From contig CAMBIX010000001.1 of NCBI GenBank assembly GCA_945867815.1, positions 372,001 through 436,000 on the forward strand: a stretch of DNA of 64,000 bases. Reading direction: 5' to 3'. The DNA comes from an uncultured Veillonellaceae bacterium (lineage in GTDB: Bacteria; Bacillota; Negativicutes; Veillonellales; Veillonellaceae). Position 1 is the first letter of the stretch. The number at the start of each line of letters is the position of its first letter. The position numbers were made by a program, and so were the translations under genes. Shown piece by piece: positions 54,660-63,827 of the stretch. Below the pieces are notes generated by a model. It was not told where the DNA came from, did no database searches, and was given only the letters and a program-made list of their open reading frames with translations.

Positions 54660-56024
54660 ATGCATCAAACCTATACAATATTACAAAAAATACTCCTTTT
54701 TCTTCGGCTGGCTGCTCCTATTACAGTCACCCAATTTGCCCTCTTGGCTGGCAGCTTTTTCGCTGTTTTCCTAACAGGACAATACAGTACAACGGCTCTT
54801 GCAGGTATGTCCATCGGCTATAATATATGGATTGCCATTTTTATGGGCATTAATGGCGTCCTTATGGGGATTATTCCGATTATTGCCCAACTATTAGGCG
54901 CTGACAAAAAAGAAAACATTCCTACCATTATCCGGCAGGGACTCTATGTAGCCACTTTCTTTGGTATCGCCTTTATTGGCCTAGGCGCTCTCTTTCTTAG
55001 ACCCGTTCTCCTTTTCTTAGGACTAGAACCAGCTGCCTATGCGGTTGCTGTTGACTATATGACAGCTATTGCTTGTGGTATCTTTCCCTTGCTTTGGACC
55101 TGCGTTCTTCGCAATACCGTTGATGCTCACGGCTATACCCATATTTCAACTATGGTCATTGTGTCCAGCTTCATTTTAAATGTTATTCTTAACTATATCT
55201 GCATCTTTGGTATTTCGGGCTTTGTCCCCGCTCTAGGCGGTTTTGGTGCCGGTGTAGCGTCTACCATTTCCTGGTGGTATAACTTCATCGTTTATAGCTT
55301 AATTATTCATTATAAAAAGCCCTTTGCTCAGTACCATGTGTTCCACCGTTTAGGTCGCCCTCTTTGGCTATTCATTCGTGAACAACTCTCCATCGGTATT
55401 CCTATTGGCATTGCTATGTTTGCTGAAGTCAGCATCTTTAGTGCGTCTACCTTACTCATGGCCCAATATGGCACCAATATCATTGCAGCCCATTCAGCAG
55501 CCCTTAGCTTCACTAACCTCTTCTATAGCCTACCTGTTAGCATTAGCGCGGCCGCTACCATCGCCGTTGGTTACGAAGTCGGCGCCAAACGCTTTAAAGC
55601 AGCCCGCTACTATTCGCATATGTCTCGCATACTAGCCATTATCTGCGCCGCCCTCATCTGTTCCTATAGCTTTACCCATATGGAACAAATCTCGGCTCTA
55701 TTTACCAATGACCCAGGCATGATTGACCTTATTGGCAGCTTCCTTACTTATGCTGTCTTCTTCACCGTTATTGATGCCTTCGGCACCCCGCTCCAAGGTG
55801 TTCTCCGTGGTTATAAGGACGTTAAAATTATCTCCTATATAGCGATAGCCTCCTATTGGGGCACAACTGTTCCTCTTGTGTACATCTGCTCCGACCGCCT
55901 TGGCTACGGCCCTTACGGCGTCTGGATTGCCCTCCTAGCCAGTGTAGCCGTTGCCAGCATCTGCTATACCATCCGCGTCTGGTACATCCAACACAAACGC
56001 TACCCAACCGAAGATATCATATAA
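54660..56024 (+). CDS. MATE family multidrug/toxic compound exporter
   Basis: The 454-residue protein has 12 hydrophobic helices in two pseudo-symmetric halves, with the NorM-like pattern GSFFAVFLTGQYSTTALAGMSIG and PLQGVLRGYKDVK. Na+ or H+ antiporter; substrate not predictable. Start ATG 54660 with GAGG site. Plus-strand single gene, ended by the bidirectional hairpin at 56118-56187. Confidence 0.92.
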   Translation: MHQTYTILQKILLFLRLAAPITVTQFALLAGSFFAVFLTGQYSTTALAGMSIGYNIWIAIFMGINGVLMGIIPIIAQLLGADKKENIPTIIRQGLYVATFFGIAFIGLGALFLRPVLLFLGLEPAAYAVAVDYMTAIACGIFPLLWTCVLRNTVDAHGYTHISTMVIVSSFILNVILNYICIFGISGFVPALGGFGAGVASTISWWYNFIVYSLIIHYKKPFAQYHVFHRLGRPLWLFIREQLSIGIPIGIAMFAEVSIFSASTLLMAQYGTNIIAAHSAALSFTNLFYSLPVSISAAATIAVGYEVGAKRFKAARYYSHMSRILAIICAALICSYSFTHMEQISALFTNDPGMIDLIGSFLTYAVFFTVIDAFGTPLQGVLRGYKDVKIISYIAIASYWGTTVPLVYICSDRLGYGPYGVWIALLASVAVASICYTIRVWYIQHKRYPTEDII

Positions 56025-56117
56025 AGCCTCTTGTGATATACACATATCTTGATAAACCTTCACAACTACAAGAAACAAAAAACAAAACTATAGTAAATAT
56101 TACTTCTAAATCACACT

Positions 56118-56187
56118 AAAAAACGTCAACTATTCCTGTAGGCGACCTTCCGATAGGACTGAGCCGAAGGAATACGTTGACGTTTTT
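56118..56187. repeat. Hairpin repeat, type 1 copy 1
   Basis: AAAAACGTCAAC (56119-56130) pairs with GTTGACGTTTTT (56176-56187), with an inner ATTCCT/AGGAAT pair and a small hairpin TTCC-GATA-GGA in the loop. Flanked by A-runs and T-runs, it can terminate transcription on both strands: the MATE gene on plus and the thioesterase transcript on minus. A diverged copy is at 56850-56914. Confidence 0.8.
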
Positions 56188-56233
56188 CCCATTTGGAGTG
56201 AGCCCTGCCGATTGACTCTTTTTTGATATGATA

Positions 56234-56308
56234 AGAAGTGCACATTATCTTCCCGTTAAAGAGCCTTGCGATAGCACCAGTTCGTGAGGGAAGATAATGT
56301 GCACTTCT
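56234..56308. repeat. Hairpin repeat, type 2 copy A
   Basis: A perfect 21-bp stem (56234-56254 with 56288-56308) closes a 33-base loop beginning GTTAAAGAGCC and containing TGC-GATA-GCA. It begins 11 bases after the thioesterase stop. The same loop recurs at 56960-56992 and 58507-58538 with different but fully complementary stems. Confidence 0.85.
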
Positions 56309-56319
56309 ACTTTTTACTA

Positions 56320-56757
56320 TCAAAAAGGTAAATCTGGCAACGCGAACGGTTCTTTGACATAAAACGTTCCCCGTCCCATATACACTACCTCACCCAATTC
56401 ATTATACATACGGCACGTAACTACCATAGTATGTGACCCATTATGCTCCACATTAGCTACACCACGAATATCCGTACCGGCCTTAGCTGCTTTTATGTAA
56501 TTACCACTAATATCCAACGTTACAACAGCCTTGCCTAAAGTAAAACAAGACGTTCCCATTAAAGTATCAGAAAAGCCAACATATGTCGCCCCATGTAAAT
56601 CCCCTCGAAAATTTGCATGCCGCCCTTCCCGCGTATGAAAGACCATTTCCAAATGTCCAGGCTTCACAGCTGTAATCTCTTGATCCCTATCCCATTCAAA
56701 GGTATTTCTTTTACGCAAATCCGTAAAAAAATCCTTCATCGTTTTCATCCTATCCAT
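56320..56757 (-). CDS. Hotdog-fold thioesterase (PaaI-like)
   Basis: Probable acyl-CoA thioesterase of about 145 residues, with the hotdog signature FRGDLHGATYVGFSDTLMGTS and VVTLDISGNYIKAAKAGTDI. The first Met at 56757 has AGAAGGAG just upstream; the longer TTG form is unlikely. Substrate unknown. The gene is bracketed on both sides by the same pair of hairpin repeats, so it may have moved as a cassette or the repeats may be simple terminators. Confidence 0.82.
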   Translation of the reverse strand: MDRMKTMKDFFTDLRKRNTFEWDRDQEITAVKPGHLEMVFHTREGRHANFRGDLHGATYVGFSDTLMGTSCFTLGKAVVTLDISGNYIKAAKAGTDIRGVANVEHNGSHTMVVTCRMYNELGEVVYMGRGTFYVKEPFALPDLPF

Positions 56758-56849
56758 TAACGCTCCTTCTATTAGCAATCAACCCATCATTATATATTTA
56801 GTATACCATTTTTTATCTTCTTCCCTAGTCCCTTTGCCACTAGGTAAAG

Positions 56850-56914
56850 AAGCGTCAACTATTCCTGCAGGCAACCTTCCGATAAGACTAAGCTCAAGAA
56901 ATACATTGACGCTT
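56850..56914. repeat. Hairpin repeat, type 1 copy 2
   Basis: AAGCGTCAA (56850-56858) pairs with TTGACGCTT (56906-56914). The loop shares CTATTCCTG, AGGC, ACCTTCCGATA and GACT with copy 1. Compensating base changes keep the outer stem (AACGTCAA to AGCGTCAA with matching change on the other arm). Confidence 0.75.
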
Positions 56915-56939
56915 TTTTATATCACAGCCACCATGATAA

Positions 56940-57012
56940 AAAGTGTACATTATCTTCCCGTTAAAGAGCCTTGCGATAGCACCAGCTCGTGAGGGAAGAT
57001 AATGTACACTTT
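56940..57012. repeat. Hairpin repeat, type 2 copy B
   Basis: Perfect 20-bp stem (56940-56959 with 56993-57012). The loop differs from copy A at one position only, yet the stem has GTGTAC in place of GTGCAC on the left with the matching change on the right. It starts 22 bases after the aminotransferase stop. Confidence 0.85.
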
Positions 57013-57033
57013 CCACCAGTTATACAAATAAAT

Positions 57034-58275
57034 TTATTTAGATACGCTTTCAAGCGCCTTCTTTATCTTAGCGGCCAACCCCTTCATTTGCCGCTTAGAC
57101 ACACCACAAGCAGCGAGTCGCAATCCATGAGCTAAAGGAATAACATAAATATGTTCCTTCATAAGTTCCTCGCAAGCCTCGATGGCCTGTTCTGTAGGAA
57201 TCGTAATGAAGAATCCCCCACAATATGGCAAACAAGTCAATTCACAAGCCTCTGCTTCTTCCATAAAAATATGAGCCCGTTCTTCAATTAACTGTCCATA
57301 TTTCATCCGTTCTGTTTCATAGTCGGCCATCTTAGCTGGATTTTCTACGATATCCGCTACTGTCCGCATAGCCGGCCGGCAAATATTAGACCAAGTAGCC
57401 CGCGACGTTAAAGTATTAATTTCCTTAAACTCTTCATCAACCTCTTTATCAGAAGTCATAGAAATAAGGGCACCTACGCGCTGTCCATACATGGTAAAAC
57501 TCTTAGAAATACTATAGCAGGCTACAACTAGTATTTCTTTTGGCAGCTGACTAAACAATCTAAAAAACTTCCGAACGTCCGTCTTGGGCCCAGAATAATC
57601 AATATAGGCTACATCCACACCAATAATAACCTTATTTTTACCCTTTGCCACTAACTCTTTAGTAAAATTAACTACCTGCTGCCAGTCTTCATCCGTTAAA
57701 CTAAACCCTGTTGGATTATGCCCTGGTGTATTAATAATTACTAATATATTTTCCTGCTGCTTAGCCAAATCTAACATAGCCTGCTTAAAAGCATCAATAT
57801 TAAAAGTAAACTCATCAGTAAACAAGGAATACGTTACTAATTCACGATGATTATCTCGGCAAATCTGTTCATACGCTCCCCAATGCCAATCAGCCGTCAA
57901 AACCTTATCACCAGGATTTGTATAATTATGGACTAAATGATGAATACAGCCTGTCCCACCAGCCGTTGCTACTGCTGAAATATAAGCATCAGGCTTACAC
58001 CCATCTAGGCATTCATCAATGGCGGCTTCTAAAAACTCAGGCAACCCCGCAATAGGCGCATAAGCCGCATACTCTTGCCGAGGTAAATGTAAGTACTCCT
58101 CTTCTACAGCCTTTAGGAAAAGAATATCCCCGTTCTCATCATAAATAGCACCTAAAGTACCATTAACAACATTTTCCTTTCCTATCTTTTTCGCATCAGC
58201 CTGCGCCTTTGTATTATAAATAAAAATGCGATCATTGGCCTTCTTGCCACTTGCATGCGATGCTGCCATCCCCAT
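57034..58275 (-). CDS. Aminotransferase class I/II (aromatic/aspartate type)
   Basis: PLP enzyme of about 413 residues. Visible motifs: YAPIAGLPEFLEAA, TAGGTGCIHH, NTPGHNPTGFSLTDEDW, the Asp in VDVAYIDYSG and the PLP lysine in YSISKSFTMYGQRVGAL. These resemble aromatic-amino-acid aminotransferases of the aspartate aminotransferase Ia group. Start taken at ATG 58275 because GAGGAAGGGG lies 8 bases before it; ATG 58308 lacks a good site. A terminator repeat follows. Confidence 0.85.
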   Translation of the reverse strand: MGMAASHASGKKANDRIFIYNTKAQADAKKIGKENVVNGTLGAIYDENGDILFLKAVEEEYLHLPRQEYAAYAPIAGLPEFLEAAIDECLDGCKPDAYISAVATAGGTGCIHHLVHNYTNPGDKVLTADWHWGAYEQICRDNHRELVTYSLFTDEFTFNIDAFKQAMLDLAKQQENILVIINTPGHNPTGFSLTDEDWQQVVNFTKELVAKGKNKVIIGVDVAYIDYSGPKTDVRKFFRLFSQLPKEILVVACYSISKSFTMYGQRVGALISMTSDKEVDEEFKEINTLTSRATWSNICRPAMRTVADIVENPAKMADYETERMKYGQLIEERAHIFMEEAEACELTCLPYCGGFFITIPTEQAIEACEELMKEHIYVIPLAHGLRLAACGVSKRQMKGLAAKIKKALESVSK

Positions 58276-58308
58276 ACATAAAACCCCTTCCTCTAAAACA
58301 TTACTCAT

Positions 58309-58635
58309 CTAGTATCTATACTACCTAAAACCCAATAGGTAATCAAGGAAAAAGGCTTATACATACTGTATACATGCCCCCATTCAGACAAGGCCTCTAA
58401 GTCTCTACGCATTTTCATATCTCTCTATCCCCTTGGCACAATATCAAGAAGCGATATACCTTATACTAAGTAGCCATCAAAGCAAAAAAAAGAGCATATA
58501 CTTCCCGTTAAAGAGCCTTACGAAGTATCAGATCGCGAGGGAAGTATATGCTCCTTTTATTTATCTATGAGAAAGCGTATACCGCTTCCGTACCCTGTGC
58601 ACAAAACAACAGAGAAATATGAAATTCGTGCTGCC
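58309..58635. other. Intergenic region between outer-membrane protein and aminotransferase genes
   Basis: No credible gene in about 330 bases; a plus-strand frame from 58567 is a shadow of the outer-membrane gene. It contains the third copy of the type 2 hairpin repeat (58492-58553), which acts as a likely terminator for the outer-membrane protein, and the upstream region of the aminotransferase. Confidence 0.55.
58492..58553. repeat. Hairpin repeat, type 2 copy C (also terminator)
   Basis: Perfect 15-bp stem (58492-58506 with 58539-58553) with the shared loop GTTAAAGAGCCTTACGAAGTATCAG; here the small internal hairpin is TAC-GAA-GTA where copies A and B have TGC-GATA-GCA, a compensating change. 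The minus strand continues into eight T, the plus strand into TTTTATTT, so it fits a bidirectional terminator. Confidence 0.85.
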
Positions 58636-59214
58636 TTAGAACGAGTAACCTACACCCGCATGCAAGCCTCTAACCGACGTATCTTTGTCCGATACATTGT
58701 ATTTATCATACTGATAATACATATTCAAATCAACGTCTGGTGCCAAACCGTAAGACACACCCGCCTGATAGGTCTGCTTAACGTCATCACCAACGCCAAC
58801 CTTAGCATAGCCTTGTAACCGATCAGCAATTGGCATATAACCAATAACCCCGCCTTGTACACCAAAATCATGGTCGCCATAAGCTTTTACATAAGTGCCA
58901 GCACCATATAAATTAATATGAGGTGTTACGGCATAGGTAGCAGCAACTTGCTGATCTTTTAAATCTGTATGTTTCATATTAACCTTGCTGAAGCTATAGC
59001 CTACATTTAAGTTATTAGTTAATCCTGTATTTAAGGACGCACCATAACCATCTTCATTAGTACCATTCCCCTGGCTGCCATGCTGAGCAAAACTATATTC
59101 AGCAGCAACTGTGCTTTGACCTTGTCCAATAGTTGTTACTGGTACAGACGCCGCAAAAGCCGTTCCTGTCATAGCGGCCGTAACCATAGCTGTTAACAAT
59201 GCTAATTTCTTCAT
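58636..59214 (-). CDS. Outer-membrane beta-barrel protein
   Basis: The 192-residue protein has a signal peptide (MKKLALLTAMVTAAMTGTAFA, cleaved about residue 21) and a mature part of eight or so alternating strands, Gly/Tyr/Asn-rich and without Cys, ending in VGYSF with terminal Phe, the usual BAM signal. This is evidence of an outer membrane. Porin-like small barrel; ligand unknown. GAGGAGGAG ribosome binding site. It lies 50 bases after ftsZ on the same strand and may share its transcript. Confidence 0.85.
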   Translation of the reverse strand: MKKLALLTAMVTAAMTGTAFAASVPVTTIGQGQSTVAAEYSFAQHGSQGNGTNEDGYGASLNTGLTNNLNVGYSFSKVNMKHTDLKDQQVAATYAVTPHINLYGAGTYVKAYGDHDFGVQGGVIGYMPIADRLQGYAKVGVGDDVKQTYQAGVSYGLAPDVDLNMYYQYDKYNVSDKDTSVRGLHAGVGYSF

Positions 59215-59264
59215 AGAACTCCTCCTCTACCTAAGCTATCTCAAGTATCCTTTATAACTAGTCT

Positions 59265-60287
59265 TTATTTTTTCATGAAAGGTGGTACATCAAAAGCTGG
59301 GCTTGTACTTGTCGTTGTTGGACGACGAGTAAACATATCAGCACCTGTCTTTGCTTGTGCGCCAAAACCAGTGGCAACAACCGTTACCTGTACACGGTCA
59401 CCTAAGTTTTCGTCAATAACAGAACCAAAGATAATATTGCAATCTGGATCAGCTGCTTCTTGAATAATTTCAGCGGCTTCATTGATTTCAAATAAGCTTA
59501 AATCACTGCTGCCAGTAATATTTAATAAAATACCCTTAGCACCATCAATGGATGTTTCTAACAATGGACTATTAATAGCCATCTTAGCCGCATCAACGGC
59601 ACGGTTTTCACCTTCGCCAACACCAATGCCCATCAAAGCTTCGCCTTGGTCTTTCATAATGGTCTTAACATCAGCAAAATCAAGGTTAATCAAGCCTGGT
59701 ACCGTAATCAAATCAGAAATACCTTTAATTCCTTGACGCAATACTTCATCAGCTGTTACAAAAGCTTCCTTTAAAGGTGTCTTCTTATCAATCACTTGTA
59801 ACAAACGGTCATTTGGTACAACGATGATGGTATCGACTTCTTTTGTTAAGGCTTCTACCCCTTTCTCAGCCGCTGTTTTACGACGTTTACCTTCAAATGT
59901 AAACGGTTTCGTTACAACGCCAACTGTTAAGGCACCTAATTCACGAGCACATTGCGCTACAACAGGAGCTGCCCCAGTACCTGTACCGCCACCCATACCA
60001 GCAGTTACAAATACCATATCAGCACCTTGTAATTCTTTAGAAATATCTTCGCGGCTTTCTTGAGCAGCTTCTTCCCCTACCTGTGGGTTAGCACCTGCAC
60101 CAAGACCTTTGGTTAATTTTTCACCAAGCTGGATTTTAACCGGTGCTTGAGAATTATCCAATGCCTGGGTTTCTGTATTGGCTACAATAAAATCAACACC
60201 TTGTAGTCCGCCTTCCATCATACGATTTACAGCATTGCTGCCGCCACCACCGACACCAATAACTTTAATTTTTGCAAATTCAGACAT
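59265..60287 (-). CDS. ftsZ: Cell division protein FtsZ
   Basis: Tubulin-like GTPase forming the division ring. The 340 residues include [14 protein letters not shown], the tubulin signature [14 protein letters not shown] near residue 100, [11 protein letters not shown] and VTVVATGF. After a very short linker (about 312-330, Thr/Ser-rich) the C-terminal peptide is DVPPFMKK, the docking site for FtsA/ZipA/SepF. GGAGG precedes the ATG. Confidence 0.97.
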   Translation of the reverse strand: MSEFAKIKVIGVGGGGSNAVNRMMEGGLQGVDFIVANTETQALDNSQAPVKIQLGEKLTKGLGAGANPQVGEEAAQESREDISKELQGADMVFVTAGMGGGTGTGAAPVVAQCARELGALTVGVVTKPFTFEGKRRKTAAEKGVEALTKEVDTIIVVPNDRLLQVIDKKTPLKEAFVTADEVLRQGIKGISDLITVPGLINLDFADVKTIMKDQGEALMGIGVGEGENRAVDAAKMAINSPLLETSIDGAKGILLNITGSSDLSLFEINEAAEIIQEAADPDCNIIFGSVIDENLGDRVQVTVVATGFGAQAKTGADMFTRRPTTTSTSPAFDVPPFMKK

Positions 60288-60377
60288 GTAAAATCCTCCT
60301 TACCCTACACGGGAGCTATGTTTAACTCTATTTACGATTGACTTACTTATGATACACAACTCATAGAGTCGTATATA

Positions 60378-60407
60378 CTTATATTCTATTTTACAATAAA
60401 TTTTCAA
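60378..60407 (-). promoter_or_regulatory. Promoter upstream of ftsZ
   Basis: Minus-strand TTGAAA (60402-60407), 18-base spacer, TATAAG (60378-60383), in the 129-base gap between ftsQ and ftsZ. The leader would be about 85 bases. Confidence 0.5.
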
Positions 60408-60416
60408 ATTTTTCTA

Positions 60417-61478
60417 CTATTCTGTTTTGACATAAGGTGCGGCTACATTTACATCGATATACTGAACCGGTGTATTCTTCTTTTCTACGTCTGCTACCAT
60501 ATCTTCGGACAATTTAGCTTTTTCCTTAAGCTGTGAATCACTGCCTAAACGTAAAGGAATGCCCGTCGTAGAATAAGCCACCAAGCCATTAGGGGTGCCA
60601 ATATTCACTTCCGCAATTTCCTTCTTGCCTGTTGGTGATAAAGCAGCCAAATAAGTAAGTGCACTTTGTACGCCCTTATCACTAATCGTATCACCTAACA
60701 AAATATTCCCCAGTTTAGCCCCAGAAATAATAGGGACACTCGGATCCGTAATAGCTGGTGACAACTGAATGACTTGTCCATTTTTATCTAAGGTAGCAAA
60801 ACCAAAGCTTGTAGCTACAACAGCTACAGGCTGACGGGCTTCAATGTTGACAACTAACGTCGCTGGAAATTGATAAGATGTGCTAACCGTATCCACTCGT
60901 AAATCTTTTGCCAAGGCATCACGCAAGGAACTTGGCCAAACCCTAAGCAAATTAACTGGTGTCCGCAAGTGACCTGCTGTAATCACATCTTCCTCAGTTA
61001 ACTTACTATTGCCCGTTACGGCAATCGTTCCTAGTGGAATGGGAAGTACATACAAAAGAATCATCAGAACAATAAAACCTATGATACCTTTTACGATATG
61101 GCTGCGCATACGAAAAAAACGTTCCTGCGGCCTTCTTCGCTTTTTAGGAAGAACTTGTTTAGACCTGTGGCGCCGCCTACCAAGATTCGCCTGCAGCGAA
61201 TCATACTGTCCTGTATGTGTGTCCCCTAAGGTCATTTCTGGCGTCTTACGTCTAGCACGCACTTCTTCAAGCGCACTTTGATGTAAGCTATCAGCCGCAT
61301 TTCTTCTATCCTCCACTGGCCTAACAGCAAAACGTCGCCGTTCTTCTTCTAACTGTCGCTGCCGACGTTCCAGCTCTTTTTGCATAGGTGGAACATAAGA
61401 GCCTGTCCCATGATGTGAACGAAGTTCCCTCTTATTGAATTGTTTATGTTTAGTACTATGCCTATCCTTTTTATCCAT
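60417..61478 (-). CDS. ftsQ: Cell division protein FtsQ/DivIB
   Basis: Bitopic division protein of about 353 residues. A long, very basic N-terminal cytoplasmic tail (about 1-125, many Arg, Lys and Gln) precedes one transmembrane helix (about 129-150), the POTRA domain (ITVTGNSKLTEEDVITAGHLR) and the beta domain (AALSPTGKKEIAEVNI, PLRLGSDSQLKEKA). The tail is longer than in E. coli FtsQ. It follows ddl by 17 bases. Confidence 0.92.
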   Translation of the reverse strand: MDKKDRHSTKHKQFNKRELRSHHGTGSYVPPMQKELERRQRQLEEERRRFAVRPVEDRRNAADSLHQSALEEVRARRKTPEMTLGDTHTGQYDSLQANLGRRRHRSKQVLPKKRRRPQERFFRMRSHIVKGIIGFIVLMILLYVLPIPLGTIAVTGNSKLTEEDVITAGHLRTPVNLLRVWPSSLRDALAKDLRVDTVSTSYQFPATLVVNIEARQPVAVVATSFGFATLDKNGQVIQLSPAITDPSVPIISGAKLGNILLGDTISDKGVQSALTYLAALSPTGKKEIAEVNIGTPNGLVAYSTTGIPLRLGSDSQLKEKAKLSEDMVADVEKKNTPVQYIDVNVAAPYVKTE

Positions 61479-61495
61479 TCTTATTATCCAAATGA

Positions 61496-62443
61496 TTAAA
61501 ATTTACCCAATCCAGCTGATTGCAAGATTTTTTCACATAATTCAGGGAAGGAAATGCCTATAGCCTTAGCAGCCTTTGGCACTAAAGACGTCGCTGTCAT
61601 ACCAGGAATCGTATTATATTCCAGCACATATACCTTATCACTATCTTTGTCCATCATAAGGTCTACTCGAATCGTGCCTTGGCATTGCATAGTTGTATAT
61701 ACATCTTGTGCAATCGACTGCATCCGCTTAGCTAAGGCTTCATCAATAGGAGCTGGCACCAAATAATCGGTAGCACCTGATGTGTATTTAGAAGCATAGT
61801 CATATTCGCCAGAATGAGGGCGAATTTCGATAACAGGAAGAGCCTGTCCATTTAATACAGCCGCTGTAAATTCACGGCCAGTAATATATTGTTCGACAAC
61901 TAAAATAGGGTCAAATTCCAAAGCCGTTTTAACCGCTTTTTCTAATTCTTCTACACTGCGAGCGATAGTAACACCTATACTAGAACCTTGCGTAGCTGGT
62001 TTTAGTACAACAGGAATAGTGAAATTATTTTTTATATGTCCAATAATAGCTTCTACTGACTCTTTATTGCCATCATAAGAAATAAAACGAGCTGTTGGAA
62101 TACCAGCCCCTTGGAATACATCCTTGCTAACCTTTTTATTCATACCAACCGCATGAGCCATAACACCTGGACCTGTATAAGGGATGCCAGCCATTTCCAA
62201 AGCACCCTGCAAAGCGCCATCTTCACCAAACTTACCATGGATGGCATTAAATACGACATCTCCATGAGCAGCCTTAATATCTTCTACGACATGATCTGGA
62301 TGTAGTTCCATAGGTACCACCTTATAAGATAAGGCTTGTAAGGCTTCCACAATAGCAGCCCCTGTCCGTCTTGATACTTCCGCTTCTTTAGATGGACCAC
62401 CCATCAATACAACGATTGTTTTATCCTTCATATCCTGTATCAT
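61496..62443 (-). CDS. ddl: D-alanine--D-alanine ligase
   Basis: Makes D-Ala-D-Ala for peptidoglycan. The 315-residue ATP-grasp protein has VVLMGGPSKEAEVS, HGKFGEDGALQGALE, PVVLKPATQGSSIGV and VLEYNTIPGMTATSL with metal ligands. The ATG overlaps the murC stop by 4 bases and GGAGG is just upstream. Confidence 0.96.
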   Translation of the reverse strand: MIQDMKDKTIVVLMGGPSKEAEVSRRTGAAIVEALQALSYKVVPMELHPDHVVEDIKAAHGDVVFNAIHGKFGEDGALQGALEMAGIPYTGPGVMAHAVGMNKKVSKDVFQGAGIPTARFISYDGNKESVEAIIGHIKNNFTIPVVLKPATQGSSIGVTIARSVEELEKAVKTALEFDPILVVEQYITGREFTAAVLNGQALPVIEIRPHSGEYDYASKYTSGATDYLVPAPIDEALAKRMQSIAQDVYTTMQCQGTIRVDLMMDKDSDKVYVLEYNTIPGMTATSLVPKAAKAIGISFPELCEKILQSAGLGKF

Positions 62444-63813
62444 TTTTCATCCTCCAAGAGCGACACTAATTTAGGACCATATTGATTAACCGTACCAGCC
62501 CCCATAGTCAACACCAAATCACCAGACTGCACTAATTCCTTAAGCTTAGCTGGCGCATCATTAATATCCGCTACGTATATAACCTTTTTACCTGTTGCTT
62601 CCACTGCATCAGGAATCGACCGGCCTGTAATCCCCTGAATGGGTTCTTCGCCTGCCGCATAAATGTCTGTCATCATAAGCACATCCGCTGCGTCAAAAGC
62701 ATGTTGATACTGCTTTAATAACAACGATGTTCTCGTATACCGATGCGGTTGGAAGAGGCAAACCACGCGATGTGTCCCCATGGACTTAGCCGCCCGCAAG
62801 GTAGCCGCAATTTCCGTCGGATGATGGGCATAATCGTCAACCACCCATACACCCTTTACATGCCCCTTAGTTTCAAAACGACGTTTGGCTCCCTTAAACT
62901 TACCAAGCGCACCTATAATCGCTTCTACTGGTACACCTAATTCATAGGTCATAGCAAATGCACCAAGCGCATTCAAAACATTATGTTTACCTGGCACCTG
63001 TAAAACCACTTGGCCTAAGTTTTTTTGCCCTTTCATAACGGTAAAATGCAGTTTGCCTTCTTCATAATGTAAATCATCATACCAATAATCATTAGCCGAA
63101 GACGAACCATAGGTGATAAAGGTGCGATCCACATCAGGCATAATTTGTTGAAGCGCCGTATTATCACCGCAAACAACAGCCACACCATCTTTAGGCAATT
63201 TACAAATGAACTCTTTGAAGGCATTCCATAAATTTTCAATAGTACCATAATGATCCATATGGTCATTTTCTATATTCGTTATCAAAACGCGATAGGGATT
63301 GAGCTTCAAAAAGGACCCATCACTTTCATCAGCTTCGGCTACACTATATTCCCCATGGCCCCATTGGCTGCTACCATTAAGGTAATCCACTTCGCCACCA
63401 ATAATAACACTCGGATCCATATCAGCTTCTACCAAAATCTGTCCAATCATAGATGTTGTTGTAGTCTTACCATGAGCACCAGCTACGGCAATGCCCTTGG
63501 TCATATCAAGTACATTTTTAACAATATCAGACCGATGTAAAATAGGCAGCCCTAACCGTTTAGCTTCTACGATTTCTGGATTATCATCATGTATAGCCGT
63601 TGACCGTACTACCACTTCCGCATTGGCTACATTCTTAGCTTCTTGTTTTAAATAAACCGTAACCCCCTGCTGACGAAAGCGTTCAATCGCTGCTGAATCA
63701 TGCACATCTGAGCCAGTTACTTCATAACCTTGACTCACTAAAATCTGAGCAATAGCACGCATGCCTGCTCCACCTATACCTATTACATGTATTCTGTGAA
63801 TACCTTCTAACAT
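62440..63813 (-). CDS. murC: UDP-N-acetylmuramate--L-alanine ligase
   Basis: Adds L-Ala to UDP-MurNAc. The 457-residue Mur ligase shows IHVIGIGGAGMRAIA at the N-terminus, the ATP loop GAHGKTTTTSMIG, ESDGSFL, and DDYAHHPTEI in the C-terminal domain. It begins 14 bases after murG and overlaps ddl by 4 bases. Confidence 0.97.
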   Translation of the reverse strand: MLEGIHRIHVIGIGGAGMRAIAQILVSQGYEVTGSDVHDSAAIERFRQQGVTVYLKQEAKNVANAEVVVRSTAIHDDNPEIVEAKRLGLPILHRSDIVKNVLDMTKGIAVAGAHGKTTTTSMIGQILVEADMDPSVIIGGEVDYLNGSSQWGHGEYSVAEADESDGSFLKLNPYRVLITNIENDHMDHYGTIENLWNAFKEFICKLPKDGVAVVCGDNTALQQIMPDVDRTFITYGSSSANDYWYDDLHYEEGKLHFTVMKGQKNLGQVVLQVPGKHNVLNALGAFAMTYELGVPVEAIIGALGKFKGAKRRFETKGHVKGVWVVDDYAHHPTEIAATLRAAKSMGTHRVVCLFQPHRYTRTSLLLKQYQHAFDAADVLMMTDIYAAGEEPIQGITGRSIPDAVEATGKKVIYVADINDAPAKLKELVQSGDLVLTMGAGTVNQYGPKLVSLLEDEK

Positions 63814-63827
63814 ATATTAACTCCTAA

